DNA of 64,000 nt from Anaerofustis butyriciformans (lineage in GTDB: Bacteria; Bacillota; Clostridia; Eubacteriales; Anaerofustaceae). Position numbers and translations under genes: made by a program. Within the stretch, counting starts at the first letter, position 1. Every line of letters starts with the position of its first letter. The notes beneath the pieces were generated by a model. The model did no database searches. It was given only the letters and a program-made list of their open reading frames with translations, and was not told the origin of the DNA. Positions 34,762 to 43,640 of this stretch are shown here, one piece after another. The stretch lies in NCBI RefSeq assembly GCF_036289385.1, contig NZ_JAYFFH010000001.1, forward strand, positions 496,001 through 560,000, in the 5' to 3' direction.

Positions 34762-36684
34762 TTAATTTTCTTTTTTATTAAACATATGGCGTACTTTATC
34801 TATTCGATTATTTGGTCTACGTGATTGAATAACTGGTTCACAAGTAGCAATTTGATAATCTTTTAATTCTGTCAAAAAAACTGCTTGCCCATTTGTATAT
34901 AGAGTTAAAGTATTACGATATTCATTAATACAACGTACAGGAATATGTCCTGTAAAAATAACTTCATCATTTTTTGATTGACTTGTTTCAATTATTGCAC
35001 AATGTTTTTGTGCATCTTTATATGCACGAGAAAAGTATCCCTCTGGTGTAAAAAGTATAAACGAAAGATATGGCTCTAATAATTGCGTTCCCGCTTTTTT
35101 CAATGTTTGTTCAAGTACAATTGGGGCAAGAAAGCGAAAATCCGAGGGAGTACTAACAGGGCTATAATAAACACCATATTCAAAACATATTTTACAATCT
35201 GTCACTTTCCAACCATACAATCCTTGCTCCAGTCCATAATTAATACCTTCTCTTACTGCATTTTGAAAACTTTGATTTAAATAACCGAGTGAAACTTTGC
35301 TTTCGTACTGTATTCCAGTGCCAATTGGAAGTGGAGTTATTGATAATCCAATTGATGCCCAAAATGGATTTGGTGGTACTTCAATATGAATAGTATAATC
35401 TGCCTTTTGTAATGGCTTTTCCAAATAAATTACGGTTGGATCTTCGATTCTTATGTTTATGTGATATTTTTCAATCAACAGAGAACAGATAACTTCTAAC
35501 TGCACTGTTCCTAAAAAAGAAATGATGATTTCATGTGTTATCGTATCAACATAATAACGTAAAAGAGGATCAGTATCTGCAATTTCTGTAAGAGCATCCA
35601 ATAATTTTTCTCTCTCTTCTATTTTTATCGGTTCAATTCTTGTTCGTAGTATTGGTACAGTCTTGTCATTCCATACATTGCATGGCAAAATCTTTTCATT
35701 TCCTATAATATCGTTCAATCTTAATGTATTGTTAGGTATAATAAAAATATCTCCAGAACAAACTATTTTTGTCTGTATCATTTCCCCATTTGAAGGAATA
35801 TATATTTCTGTAAGTTTCATTTTCTTTTTTTCTGGCAACATAATTGTATCTCGTAAGTGTAATGTTCCACTATAAAGACGCAAATAAACTAATCTTTGCT
35901 TATGGTCTGTATATTCAATTTTAAAAACTCTTCCACATAGTTCTGAATCATTCTCATTCATTTCAGAACAAAAAAGATTTGAAATAGCTTCGATAAGTTG
36001 TTGAGTCCCTATATTATTTCTAGCACTTCCATGGTATATAGGAAACAACGAACCTTTTTTAACACACCTATATTCTTCATACATTAATTCTTGTATAGTC
36101 AATTTTTCTCCTACAATATATTTTTCTAAAAGTTTATCATTTTTGGAAATTACAGGATCCCAATCATCTAAATCAATGATATTTTTAATTGATATTTCTG
36201 GAGTTAATGTTACATTTTGCATAACAATAATATCATTTGAAAGTTTTTCTTTGATATTTTGATAAATATTATTTAAGTTAATTCCATCCTGATCTATTTT
36301 ATTTATAAAAATAATTGTTGGTATATTCATTTTTTGAAGTGCATGGAATAGTATTCGGGTTTGTGCTTGTACACCATCTTTAGCAGAAATTACTAAAATT
36401 GCTCCATCAAGAACAGATAAGGAACGATACACTTCTGTTATAAAATCTGTATGTCCAGGAGTATCTACAATATTGATTTTGTAGTCATTCCAATTAAAAG
36501 AAGTAACTGCTGCCTGAATTGTGATTCCACGCTGACGTTCTAAAAACATAGTATCTGTCCTTGTTGTTCCCTTATCTACACTGCCTAATTCTAAAATTGC
36601 TCCACTTGTATAAAGCAGACTTTCCGTTAAGGTCGTCTTTCCTGCATCTACATGAGCAAGAATACCAATGTTGATTATTTTCAT
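34762..36684 (-). CDS. tet(44): Ribosomal protection tetracycline resistance protein, Tet(44)-like
   Basis: A 640-residue EF-G-like GTPase that releases tetracycline from the ribosome. G1 is AHVDAGKTT (10-18), G3 DTPGHTDF (~75), G4 NKIDQDG (~128), followed by domain IV with YGWKVTDCKICFEYGVYYSPVSTP and the C-terminal SRRPNNRIDKVRHMF. Length (640) and the spelling of the first 60 residues are close to what I remember of Tet(44) and clearly different from Tet(O), Tet(W) and Tet(M), but the subtype needs an alignment. There is no long attenuation leader: the start lies only 49 bp after padR. Confidence 0.9.
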   Translation of the reverse strand: MKIINIGILAHVDAGKTTLTESLLYTSGAILELGSVDKGTTRTDTMFLERQRGITIQAAVTSFNWNDYKINIVDTPGHTDFITEVYRSLSVLDGAILVISAKDGVQAQTRILFHALQKMNIPTIIFINKIDQDGINLNNIYQNIKEKLSNDIIVMQNVTLTPEISIKNIIDLDDWDPVISKNDKLLEKYIVGEKLTIQELMYEEYRCVKKGSLFPIYHGSARNNIGTQQLIEAISNLFCSEMNENDSELCGRVFKIEYTDHKQRLVYLRLYSGTLHLRDTIMLPEKKKMKLTEIYIPSNGEMIQTKIVCSGDIFIIPNNTLRLNDIIGNEKILPCNVWNDKTVPILRTRIEPIKIEEREKLLDALTEIADTDPLLRYYVDTITHEIIISFLGTVQLEVICSLLIEKYHINIRIEDPTVIYLEKPLQKADYTIHIEVPPNPFWASIGLSITPLPIGTGIQYESKVSLGYLNQSFQNAVREGINYGLEQGLYGWKVTDCKICFEYGVYYSPVSTPSDFRFLAPIVLEQTLKKAGTQLLEPYLSFILFTPEGYFSRAYKDAQKHCAIIETSQSKNDEVIFTGHIPVRCINEYRNTLTLYTNGQAVFLTELKDYQIATCEPVIQSRRPNNRIDKVRHMFNKKEN

Positions 36685-36733
36685 GGAATTTCCCTCCCTA
36701 CAAATTTATCTTTTAACTTAAAATCAATATTTG

Positions 36734-37261
36734 CTAATTTTGTTCTTTTAAACTATTCTCAAAATCAATTATCCACTTTTCTAATGTTTCTACTAATGCT
36801 AATTGTTGTTTGAACATTTGTTTTCCAACATTAGGAATATGTTGTCTATGAGAACGTCTTTCATTTAGTAATTCTTTTAATTCTAATATCTTTGATTTTA
36901 TATTAGAAACAAGAATCTGTTTTTGTTCATCATCTACTAAATCTAAATTCGTGATAATAACATTAAAATCCAAATATAGACTAACATCAGAATTTGAAAT
37001 ATCATTCATAAGTTTATTAAAATAATCATTACCTTTGTTAGTAATAGTATATATTGCTTTATCTGGCATATTTCCCTCTTTCTCTTTATGGCTAACAATA
37101 TATTCTTTTGATTCTAATTGTAATACTTTCTTATAAATAGACTGTTCACTAATTTTTACCCATCTTGGTATATTACGATATTCTATATTTTTTTTAATAT
37201 CATAAGCACTTTGTGATTTTTGTTTAATAAGTCCTAATAATACCAAATCTATATTTGACAT
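36734..37261 (-). CDS. PadR-family transcriptional regulator
   Basis: A 175-residue PadR protein: LVLLGLIKQKSQSAYDIKKNIEYRNIPRWVKISEQSIYKKVLQLESKEYI is the winged helix, followed by the wing KAIYTITNKGNDYF and the dimerizing C-terminal helices (KSKILELKELLNERRSH). PadR proteins repress their own operons and often respond to drugs. It lies 12 bp after the VOC gene and 49 bp before tet. A palindrome overlapping the operon's -10 box is a likely operator. Confidence 0.88.
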   Translation of the reverse strand: MSNIDLVLLGLIKQKSQSAYDIKKNIEYRNIPRWVKISEQSIYKKVLQLESKEYIVSHKEKEGNMPDKAIYTITNKGNDYFNKLMNDISNSDVSLYLDFNVIITNLDLVDDEQKQILVSNIKSKILELKELLNERRSHRQHIPNVGKQMFKQQLALVETLEKWIIDFENSLKEQN

Positions 37262-37273
37262 AATCTCTACTCC

Positions 37274-37624
37274 TTACTTAATATAATCTGTAACGCCAAG
37301 TCTATTTCCAAATGGATCTTCAAACTCGACTGCATTACCAGTTCCAATTTTAAAAGGCTCACTCAAAAATTTTATATCATTATTCAACATTTCTTTATAG
37401 AAGATTGCAACATCTTCTACTTCAAACCATATTGTAGGCTTTAAATTCTCAAATTTATTTTTGTCTTTTAAAATTATTGCAGGTTCTTCATTTCCAATAT
37501 TATAAGCAACCATTCCCTTATCAGAGAAATCAAATTTCTTTTTTAACCCCAATATTTCCTCATAGTATCTTTTTGCTTCTTCCATATTATCTACAGGAAG
37601 AAAATAATTGTCATAATTTTTCAT
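37274..37624 (-). CDS. VOC superfamily (glyoxalase/bleomycin-resistance type) protein
   Basis: A 116-residue protein: NYFLPVDNMEEAKRYYEEILGLKKKFDF, PTIWFEVEDVAIFYKEMLNN and AVEFEDPFGNRLGVTDY, one vicinal-oxygen-chelate module (Glu in VEFEDPFGN is a typical metal ligand position). It might bind or sequester a drug or be an enzyme. First gene of the VOC-padR-tet operon, with its promoter directly upstream. AAGAGGAC precedes the ATG. Confidence 0.82.
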   Translation of the reverse strand: MKNYDNYFLPVDNMEEAKRYYEEILGLKKKFDFSDKGMVAYNIGNEEPAIILKDKNKFENLKPTIWFEVEDVAIFYKEMLNNDIKFLSEPFKIGTGNAVEFEDPFGNRLGVTDYIK

Positions 37625-37657
37625 ATATTTAATGTCCTCTTTTCTACTATAAACTAC

Positions 37658-37694
37658 ACTACTATATTTTATAGTAGTTATCGTTAAAAGTCAA
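37658..37694 (-). promoter_or_regulatory. Promoter with PadR-type palindromic operator
   Basis: On the minus strand TTGACT (37689-37694) and TAAAAT (37666-37671) are 17 bp apart. The -10 lies inside a perfect 8-bp inverted repeat, ACTACTAT-N5-ATAGTAGT (37658-37678), so a bound dimer would block RNA polymerase. It drives VOC-padR-tet. Confidence 0.7.
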
Positions 37695-37837
37695 TATATA
37701 ATAAAAAAATAGATTAGTTGCACTGAACTAATTTATTTGTATAACTGCCTGTCGTACAAAAAAGACTGTCATTACTGACAATCTTTTTGGTAAATTACTA
37801 TTTATCATCTTAATTTCACCAGTAATTTTATAATAAT

Positions 37838-37846
37838 ATTATATCA
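37838..37846 (-). promoter_or_regulatory. Extended -10 sequence upstream of the tet module
   Basis: TGATATAAT on the minus strand, 34 bp outside the module's right edge and pointing into it, between mobC and the module. It probably drove the relaxase operon before the insert arrived. Confidence 0.45.
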
Positions 37847-37886
37847 TTTTATTTTATTTTTTTATATAGTTCTACAAAAATTATTT

Positions 37887-38210
37887 TTATTTATCTGGAC
37901 GGAGATATTTGTTTTTCATATCAACTATTAGTTCATCTAATTTATCTATTTCTTTTTTTAGATGAGGAACATCAATAACTTTTTTTGCATTAGCCATTCT
38001 TGCAATTTGATTTATATTGTTTCCTATTTTACGAATACCTTTCATATCTTCATAAAATTGTTCTGGTGGTTTTTCTTTTGGCTTATAACCTACAATTAAA
38101 TGTCTAATATAATCAGAGGCATTCATTCCAACTGCCTCTGAATTACATTTCATTATATAATCTTCTTCTTCGCTAAGCCATATCTGTTTTTTTATTCTAC
38201 GACTTCGCAT
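37887..38210 (-). CDS. mobC: MobC-type relaxosome accessory protein
   Basis: A 107-residue protein: RSRRIKKQIWLSEEEDYIMKCNSEAVGMNASDYIRHLI is a ribbon-helix-helix, then GIRKIGNNINQIARMANAKK is the MobC signature. It binds oriT and helps the relaxase. An oriT-like palindrome cluster lies ~200 bp upstream. It overlaps the upstream small membrane gene by 19 bp. Confidence 0.88.
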   Translation of the reverse strand: MRSRRIKKQIWLSEEEDYIMKCNSEAVGMNASDYIRHLIVGYKPKEKPPEQFYEDMKGIRKIGNNINQIARMANAKKVIDVPHLKKEIDKLDELIVDMKNKYLRPDK

Positions 38211-38362
38211 TTTACTACCTCCGGTTCTTCTTCTATTTCATCTTTTAAAACTATTTGTCTTTCTAATTCATTTATACGATTTATTTGTAAGCAACACATC
38301 AAAGTAGTCATTCCAAGACCTCCTATTATAAAACCTAAAATAAAAAATAATAATTGACTCAT
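38192..38362 (-). CDS. DUF3789-like small membrane protein
   Basis: A 56-residue protein: MSQLLFFILGFIIGGLGMTT, then LMCCLQINRINELERQIVLK and an acidic end. One N-terminal helix with the GxxxGG...GMTT pattern plus a Cys pair fits DUF3789 proteins of conjugative elements. It overlaps mobC by 19 bp in another frame. Confidence 0.6.
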   Translation of the reverse strand: MSQLLFFILGFIIGGLGMTTLMCCLQINRINELERQIVLKDEIEEEPEVVKCEVVE

Positions 38363-38401
38363 AATTAATCATCTTCCTTTCTTTTTAATATCATTTTTCT
38401 A

Positions 38402-38470
38402 ACAAGGGGATTGGGGATTTCCCCACAACCGAATTCGTACGGGAGTATGAATTCAGTGCTGGCTAGACAA
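38402..38470. other. oriT: Candidate origin of transfer of the conjugative element
   Basis: Just upstream of the mobC operon lie GGGGATTTCCCC (38413-38424) and GAATTCGTAC...GTATGAATTC (38431-38454, 9 of 10 paired). This GC-rich island in very AT-rich surroundings, beside mobC, is where Gram-positive ICE oriT sites are expected. The nick site is not identifiable by eye. Confidence 0.5.
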
Positions 38471-38475
38471 TAAAT

Positions 38476-39003
38476 TTACTCCCCATAGGTACATTCGCCA
38501 CAATAAGGGCAATAATATATACAACTTTCACAAGGACATTCTGAAGAAGATTCTTCATCTATTTCTTCTTCTATTTCATCTGAATTTTCTTCTTCTTCAT
38601 CAAAAATTTCTACAACATCTACAACAATTTCTTGGCTAGAATCTAACTCAATAATTCCATTTTCTATCACAAATTTTGTAACAATAATTGCTGCTTCTCT
38701 TGGATTTTTTGCCATTATTTCAAAATAATCTTCATTGACATTTTTAATTTTAACCTCATATTTTTTTTCTTGTTCTTCTTCTAAAAGACCAACAGTTTCT
38801 AATAAAAAATTAACATCTAATCCTAATTCATTGCACATTTTTACGAATGGAATAAAATAAAAACTAGGCTTTAATCCATTCTCAAATCTAGATATTTCTG
38901 CGTGACTTACACCTATTTTTTCGGCAAGTTTTCTTGTAGAAATACCCACTTCGTTCCTCCTTGTTTTAATAATATTTGCTAATTTTAAATAATCAAATTT
39001 CAT
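38476..39003 (-). CDS. XRE-family regulator with acidic and Cys-rich C-terminus
   Basis: A 175-residue protein. Residues 5-65 are a Cro/CI domain: LAEKIGVSHAEISRFENGLKPS. The middle includes ARNPREAAI-like NPREAAIIVTKFV, followed by an acidic run (FDEEEENSDEIEEEIDEE) and CPCESCIYYCPYCGECTYGE at the end, a probable zinc knuckle. It begins the replication/relaxosome segment and may regulate transfer. Confidence 0.75.
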   Translation of the reverse strand: MKFDYLKLANIIKTRRNEVGISTRKLAEKIGVSHAEISRFENGLKPSFYFIPFVKMCNELGLDVNFLLETVGLLEEEQEKKYEVKIKNVNEDYFEIMAKNPREAAIIVTKFVIENGIIELDSSQEIVVDVVEIFDEEEENSDEIEEEIDEESSSECPCESCIYYCPYCGECTYGE

Positions 39004-39009
39004 AATATC

Positions 39010-39969
39010 TCACCTTTCTTTTTCATATCTTTTTTTATAATTAATTCCTTTTTTAGCACACAAAAAGTCATTGAAATCCTTTCCTATTAGTGGTGGATCA
39101 TCAATGACTTCATATTTTTTTGGAAGAATAGTTTTGAGTGCCATTGTTGCTATTCTTCCTGCACTATCATTATCAAAATGAAGATATATTTTTTCAATAT
39201 CTTGATTCTGATTTAAATAATAATTTAATGCTAGTGGTATCTTACTTTCATCAATTTTTTTTGCAGGTTGATATACTCCTGCAAGAGATAAAAGGTTATC
39301 ATTATACCACTCTTTATTTTCCATTTTCTTTAATGTTGCATACGATAATAAATCAATCGCACTTTCAAACAAATGAACTGAATCTGTTTTTTCTGTTGAT
39401 TCTAGTTTAAAAGAAAATGCCTTATGACTACCATAAGCATCTTTCATATATCTACTACTATTTGTACCTCTAATTCCTGCATATCTTGGAACATTATTTT
39501 TATCATATCCAACAAAAACAACATTGTGATTTGGTAAATCTTCATAAATTAATCTATTATCTATACACTCATTTATTATGTCTTTGTCAATTCCACGACT
39601 AGACAAATAACTAATTATCTTATCAGTTGATTTAGACCTTTTTGGTAAAATAAGTCTAATATTTTGAACTTTTTTGGGCTGTTGATACATAGTTGGTGGT
39701 TTTACATTAGAATAACCTAAAATAGTTTCTACTGCTTGTATAAAAGTATAATCTCTAACTTTAATTAAATATTCCAATGCAGTTTTTCCTCCTATTCCTC
39801 TTGAAAACCAATACCACATTCCATTACTTATTTTTAAACTATCGTGTGTTCGAGTCATATAAGTTCCTCTACTAAAATATACTAATTCTTCTGGCTCATA
39901 GTTTTTTAAATAAGTATATAAATCCATTTCCTTTGCTCTTTGTATTTCTTCTGGTTGATAATATGCCAT
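39010..39969 (-). CDS. DUF3991/Toprim-domain protein (primase-like)
   Basis: A 319-residue protein. Residues 30-110 resemble the DUF3991 zinc-free CHC2-like domain (SRGTYMTRTHDSLKISNGMWYWFSRGIGGKTALEYLI). Then the Toprim fold: VHLFESAIDLLSYATL (motif with the conserved Glu) and IYLHFDNDSAGRIAT (the DxD pair). Such proteins prime or process DNA during ICE transfer. It lies 8 bp before the next gene in the leftward operon. Confidence 0.82.
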   Translation of the reverse strand: MAYYQPEEIQRAKEMDLYTYLKNYEPEELVYFSRGTYMTRTHDSLKISNGMWYWFSRGIGGKTALEYLIKVRDYTFIQAVETILGYSNVKPPTMYQQPKKVQNIRLILPKRSKSTDKIISYLSSRGIDKDIINECIDNRLIYEDLPNHNVVFVGYDKNNVPRYAGIRGTNSSRYMKDAYGSHKAFSFKLESTEKTDSVHLFESAIDLLSYATLKKMENKEWYNDNLLSLAGVYQPAKKIDESKIPLALNYYLNQNQDIEKIYLHFDNDSAGRIATMALKTILPKKYEVIDDPPLIGKDFNDFLCAKKGINYKKRYEKER

Positions 39970-39977
39970 ACTATTAC

Positions 39978-40328
39978 CTACCTTTCTTTATCTTTTTTCT
40001 TTGATTGCTTTTCTCTATATTCATCTGCTAAATCAGACACAGTATCTCTAACACTATCTTCTAGTATTTGATTTATATTTAAGTCAGAATCCATCCATCC
40101 TTGATACAGAGTTTCTAATGAATTTTTTTCATTTTTTAATGCTTTAAGTTCGTCTATCTCAAATTGTTTTGACTCTGGATAAAAAAGATAAATGACTTCT
40201 TCTTTAACAGTTGTTTCATAAGATTTATCAATTATCTCCTTTGTAGTTAAAGTAGATAATTCCTGTTTATAAGAAGTAAGTTCTTGTTCTAATTTTTCAT
40301 ACAATTCTTGTCTTATTTTTTCTTCCAT
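39978..40328 (-). CDS. DUF3848-like protein
   Basis: A 116-residue helical protein: LYEKLEQELTSYKQELSTL, EIIDKSYETTVKEEVIYLF and a basic end REKQSKKKDKER. The YETTVKEE motif and position after the helicase gene match DUF3848 of clostridial ICEs. Function unknown. Confidence 0.65.
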   Translation of the reverse strand: MEEKIRQELYEKLEQELTSYKQELSTLTTKEIIDKSYETTVKEEVIYLFYPESKQFEIDELKALKNEKNSLETLYQGWMDSDLNINQILEDSVRDTVSDLADEYREKQSKKKDKER

Positions 40329-40405
40329 AATATCAATTCCTTTCTTAAAAATTTAAAAGAGCGATAATAGTTTTTATCTAAAATCGCTCTAATATAATAA
40401 TAAAA

Positions 40406-42013
40406 TTATCTTTCATAATCTTTATTAGGTGTATGATTATCACTAATTTCTTCGCCACCATCGTCAACAATTTCTTTATCTTTTTCATTAAGATTTAATT
40501 TAATATTAAGTTCATCTAATCGTTTAGATTTGGCTTTTAATTCTTCCTCTTGTGGAAATGGTTTTTTTATTTCTAATTTTGCATTTTCATAATTTTTTTT
40601 GGTATCTTCAAGATTGCTTTCTGCATTAGAAAGTTTATTTTCAATGCTATTTAATACATTGTCAATACGGGTTATATTTCCACTTGGATCACTTCCTAAT
40701 TCTACTTTATATGATAAATTATTTTTCATTCCCATATAAAATTTCCTATCAAAAGTATCAAATGATAACATCATTTTAAACCCCTTATATTCTCCTATTT
40801 CTATTGGCTCTGGATTAGTCATTGATTTACATATTTCTATTATTTTTTCTCCTGCTTCTTTTCTTTCTATAAAGTCTTCGCCTCTAATAGTCATCTTCTG
40901 AAATGAATTATCTTCTGCATTATTAAATTTAAAATACTCTAAATCTTCTTTCATATCTTCAATTCTATTTTCTAATCTTTTTATTTCATTAGGATAATAT
41001 TTAATAACTTTATCTTCTAATGCATATATTTCACTTAAATGAGTTTGTTTTAATAACTTTAATTTTACGACTTGTGTATCTAGTTCTGTCTTTTCAATTA
41101 TATCTGGATTTCCTGCTGCAAGTGCTTTAATTTCTGCATAAGATAATGCTGTTTCATCAATATCTTCGGCAAATCTTACAGGAGTCTTTGAAGTCATTAT
41201 TTGAGAAATAAATCTTTGTTTATTTTCTACTAACTGATATAAATATGCATCAAAAGTTCCCTCCGTTACATATCTATAAATATCTACTTCTGGATTTTTA
41301 TTTCCCTGTCTAATTATTCTTCCACTCCTTTGAATTAAATCACTTGGTCGCCACGGACAGTCTAAATCGTGCAATGCAATTAATCTATCTTGACAGTTAG
41401 TTCCTGCACCCATTTTTTGAGTGCTGCCCATCAAAACTCTTACTTGTCCTCGCCTAACTTTATTAAATAATTCTTGCTTTCTTGCATCTGTATTTGCATC
41501 GTGAATAAATGCAATTTCTTCCTCTGGTATTCCTCTATCAATAAGTTTCTTTTTTAAGTCATCATATACATTAAACTTTCCATCATTATGTGGAGTTGAT
41601 AAATCACAAAATACAAGTTGAGCAGATTTATTAGGACTTGTTTTGTTCCAAATATCATAGATATTATCTGCACAAGTTGCAACTTTACTTTTATCAAAAT
41701 CGTCTAACATTTCATTAGATAATCTTTGGTCAAGTGCTAATTTCCTTCCATCATTAGTTATTTTTAACATATTATCAATAGAAGAATCTACCATTCTATT
41801 TCTTATTCTTTCTGCTCTTTCAGATAGTTCTTTTACAAGTTCTTTTTGAATCTCACTAGGCTCTATGACTATATTATGATAGTTTGCTTTTGGTACCGGA
41901 AGATTAAGCATATCAGAAGTTTGTATATCAGCAACTTCCTTAAACATTGCCATAAGTTCTGGTAAATTAAAGAACTTTGCAAATCTAGTTTTTGCTCTAT
42001 AACCTGTACCTTC
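40406..42013 (-). pseudogene. 3' part of the giant helicase-methylase gene (RecA2 domain), split by the Tn4451-like element
   Basis: Open from the element boundary, the codons read EGTGYRAKTRFAKFFNLPELMAMFKEVAD, then helicase motifs KSAQLVFCDLSTP, RVLMGSTQKMGAGTNCQDRLIAL (V) and DLIQRSGRIIRQGN (VI), and a long coiled coil to the C-terminus. The 5' part ends at 58006-58032 with AIELSPEG. Joining restores SPEGTGYRAKTRFAKFFNLPEL. Internal ATG codons (41953) could give a 515-aa RecA2 protein, but without motifs I-III it cannot hydrolyse ATP. Confidence 0.88.
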
Positions 42014-42026
42014 GGGAACGAGTTTG

Positions 42027-42215
42027 TCAAGATGATTTTTGTAAGTTTTCTAAATTCAAATATTTATCCGCTGAAAAATCTCCTAACATCTCGTGTCTGC
42101 ATATCTCTTGAAACACCGTATTCAAAGGCTTCTTCGCACTTTCCGATTGCTTCACATTTACAATAAAAGTTGTTTTGCCTATTCGTGTTGTATAAGATAA
42201 AATATTCTCTTTCAT
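42027..42215 (-). CDS. tnpW: TnpW-type small transposon protein
   Basis: A 62-residue protein: ILSYTTRIGKTTFIVNVKQSESAKKPLNTVFQEICRHEM. The RIGKTTFIVNV strand pair and the S-A-K-pattern match the TnpW family of Tn4451-like elements. Location at the element's end, past tnpZ, also matches. GGAGAAAATG-type site at the start. Function unknown. Confidence 0.75.
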   Translation of the reverse strand: MKENILSYTTRIGKTTFIVNVKQSESAKKPLNTVFQEICRHEMLGDFSADKYLNLENLQKSS

Positions 42216-42241
42216 ATAATCATTTTCTCCTTTTCATAAAT

Positions 42242-42273
42242 TGATTGTGGGGCATTCCGTTTGGAACACCCCA
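42242..42273. terminator. Hairpin after the relaxase gene
   Basis: TTGTGGGG and CCCCACAA pair around ATTCC/GGAA in a 32-bp stretch, between the tnpZ-like stop and tnpW. T-runs are weak, so it may be a processing hairpin instead. Confidence 0.4.
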
Positions 42274-42338
42274 CAAATACAGCCTGTTTCATCGGAACAT
42301 ATCAAGAAGTCATTAAGTCGTGAGTATAATGGAAAAGG

Positions 42339-43604
42339 TTATCTTTCCATACCTCGCTTGCTCTTTCGTGCCTTGATACGCTCCTGTCTTTCTTTTTCCC
42401 TTGCTTCTTTTTCGGCTCGTTCCTGTGCTTCCTTAAAAGAAAAAAGTTGCTTCACTTTTTCGGTAAAAAGTTTGGCAACTTCGGGGAAATGTTCCAACGC
42501 TTCAAGAAAAGGTCTGCACTTTTCTTTCAGTTCGTTGTATTTGGTTTTCATTCGTTCCAATGCGTTTGCACTGTCCATATACTTCTGTCGGTAAAAATTT
42601 GCACTCTGCTCAAATTTTTTGATTTCCGCACGACTTGTGATACCCTCTTTGGCAAGGGCAGTCAGCTCAGAATAGTCCTTTTGGGAAATTGCCATTTTGC
42701 CTGTGAATGTTTTCTGTCCCATACTGTCAATCTCGTTTAAGGTTTTGGAAATATGACGGGCAGGCTCATACTTAACCTGTTCCTTTTGAATACGCTTCTG
42801 CAACTTCTCCAATCGCTCTTTGTCCTGTTGGATTTGATATTGCAGGGAAGTCAAATGCTCTGCTGTACTTCCGTATTCGCCACGCTGAAAGCCTTTGAAC
42901 CCTTGTTCCGTCATATAGTGAAACAATTCATCTTGCAGTATGCTGTACGAAGCTCGGAACATCGGTTTCCCGTTCTTTCTTAGCAACGGATTTCCTTTTT
43001 CATCGGTCATCGGAATATCCGATTTCCATTTCTTTGAATGGCTAATCTGATTAACCACTTCCTTAACTGTTCCTCGCAATTTCTCGTCTTTGCAACGCTT
43101 ACTCCACAAGATTTCTTTCTCCACCACAGGCAGAACCATAGCGTGAAGATGATAGTGGTAAACCTCTTTTCCAAGTTCTTCGCTTGCGGCTACATTGATT
43201 TCATCAGCGTGCATTACCGCCGATATAACATTGTCCGCACCGAATTTTTCTTCAATAAAATGATAGGCTTCTTCATAAAACTGCTTTGCGTATTCATAAC
43301 CGCCGTTACGCTCGAAGTACATCGTGTTCACATCAATCACAATCTCATTAAACAGCGTTGCGTCTTTCCTTAACCCACGAAGCGACACCTGACCGTCTGT
43401 TTCCATCTGCTTTAACTGTTCCATATAAGTCGGGGCAGTCGGCTTTTTGAAATGCACATTAAAGGGTATTCGCTCCGCAATCACATTCATATTTTCATAA
43501 GTTTCATTCTTGCGTTCGTTGTGCCTTTCCGCCTTGCTCACATCAGAAGCGGTGTACTGTTTTACCCTTGCACAACTCATATCCGCCTTATTGGTTTTTG
43601 CCAT
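42339..43604 (-). CDS. tnpZ: TnpZ-type MobV relaxase
   Basis: A 421-residue mobilization protein: residues 1-60 hold the SxARVKQYTASDVSKAERHNERKNETY box of Pre/Mob proteins, MHADEINVAASEEL and YHYHLHAMVLPV near 160-190 form the HxDE/HxH metal site, and the C-terminal half is a coiled coil ending ARKSKRGMER. TnpZ of Tn4451 nicks the adjacent oriT and lets a co-resident conjugative system mobilize the transposon. The oriT with a MobV-like nick lies 60 bp upstream. Confidence 0.88.
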   Translation of the reverse strand: MAKTNKADMSCARVKQYTASDVSKAERHNERKNETYENMNVIAERIPFNVHFKKPTAPTYMEQLKQMETDGQVSLRGLRKDATLFNEIVIDVNTMYFERNGGYEYAKQFYEEAYHFIEEKFGADNVISAVMHADEINVAASEELGKEVYHYHLHAMVLPVVEKEILWSKRCKDEKLRGTVKEVVNQISHSKKWKSDIPMTDEKGNPLLRKNGKPMFRASYSILQDELFHYMTEQGFKGFQRGEYGSTAEHLTSLQYQIQQDKERLEKLQKRIQKEQVKYEPARHISKTLNEIDSMGQKTFTGKMAISQKDYSELTALAKEGITSRAEIKKFEQSANFYRQKYMDSANALERMKTKYNELKEKCRPFLEALEHFPEVAKLFTEKVKQLFSFKEAQERAEKEAREKERQERIKARKSKRGMER

Positions 43605-43640
43605 TTTACTCTCCTTTCTCAGCAGGGGGCGAAGCCATTA

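Larger units (their letters stand above)
34736..37803 (-). other. Motif-flanked module 4 (VOC-padR-tet)
   Basis: Left edge AAATTGTAATTT at 34736-34747 (15 bp from the tet stop), right edge AAATTACTATTT at 37792-37803. The insert separates mobC from the relaxase operon, which are usually adjacent, so the module looks like cargo. The same edge motifs in the same order flank the erm module. Confidence 0.5.
21356..42013 (-). mobile_element. Conjugative element (ICE) transfer region
   Basis: Leftward operons give relaxosome (mobC, oriT, relaxase, pcfB), coupling protein, channel (maff2, virB6, prgI, virB4, virB1-like) and DNA-processing genes; the segment resumes at 58.0-64.0 kb with the helicase 5' half. 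Very AT-rich throughout. No integrase clearly belonging to it is in the window unless it is one of the pair near 2.4-5.0 kb. Confidence 0.8.
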
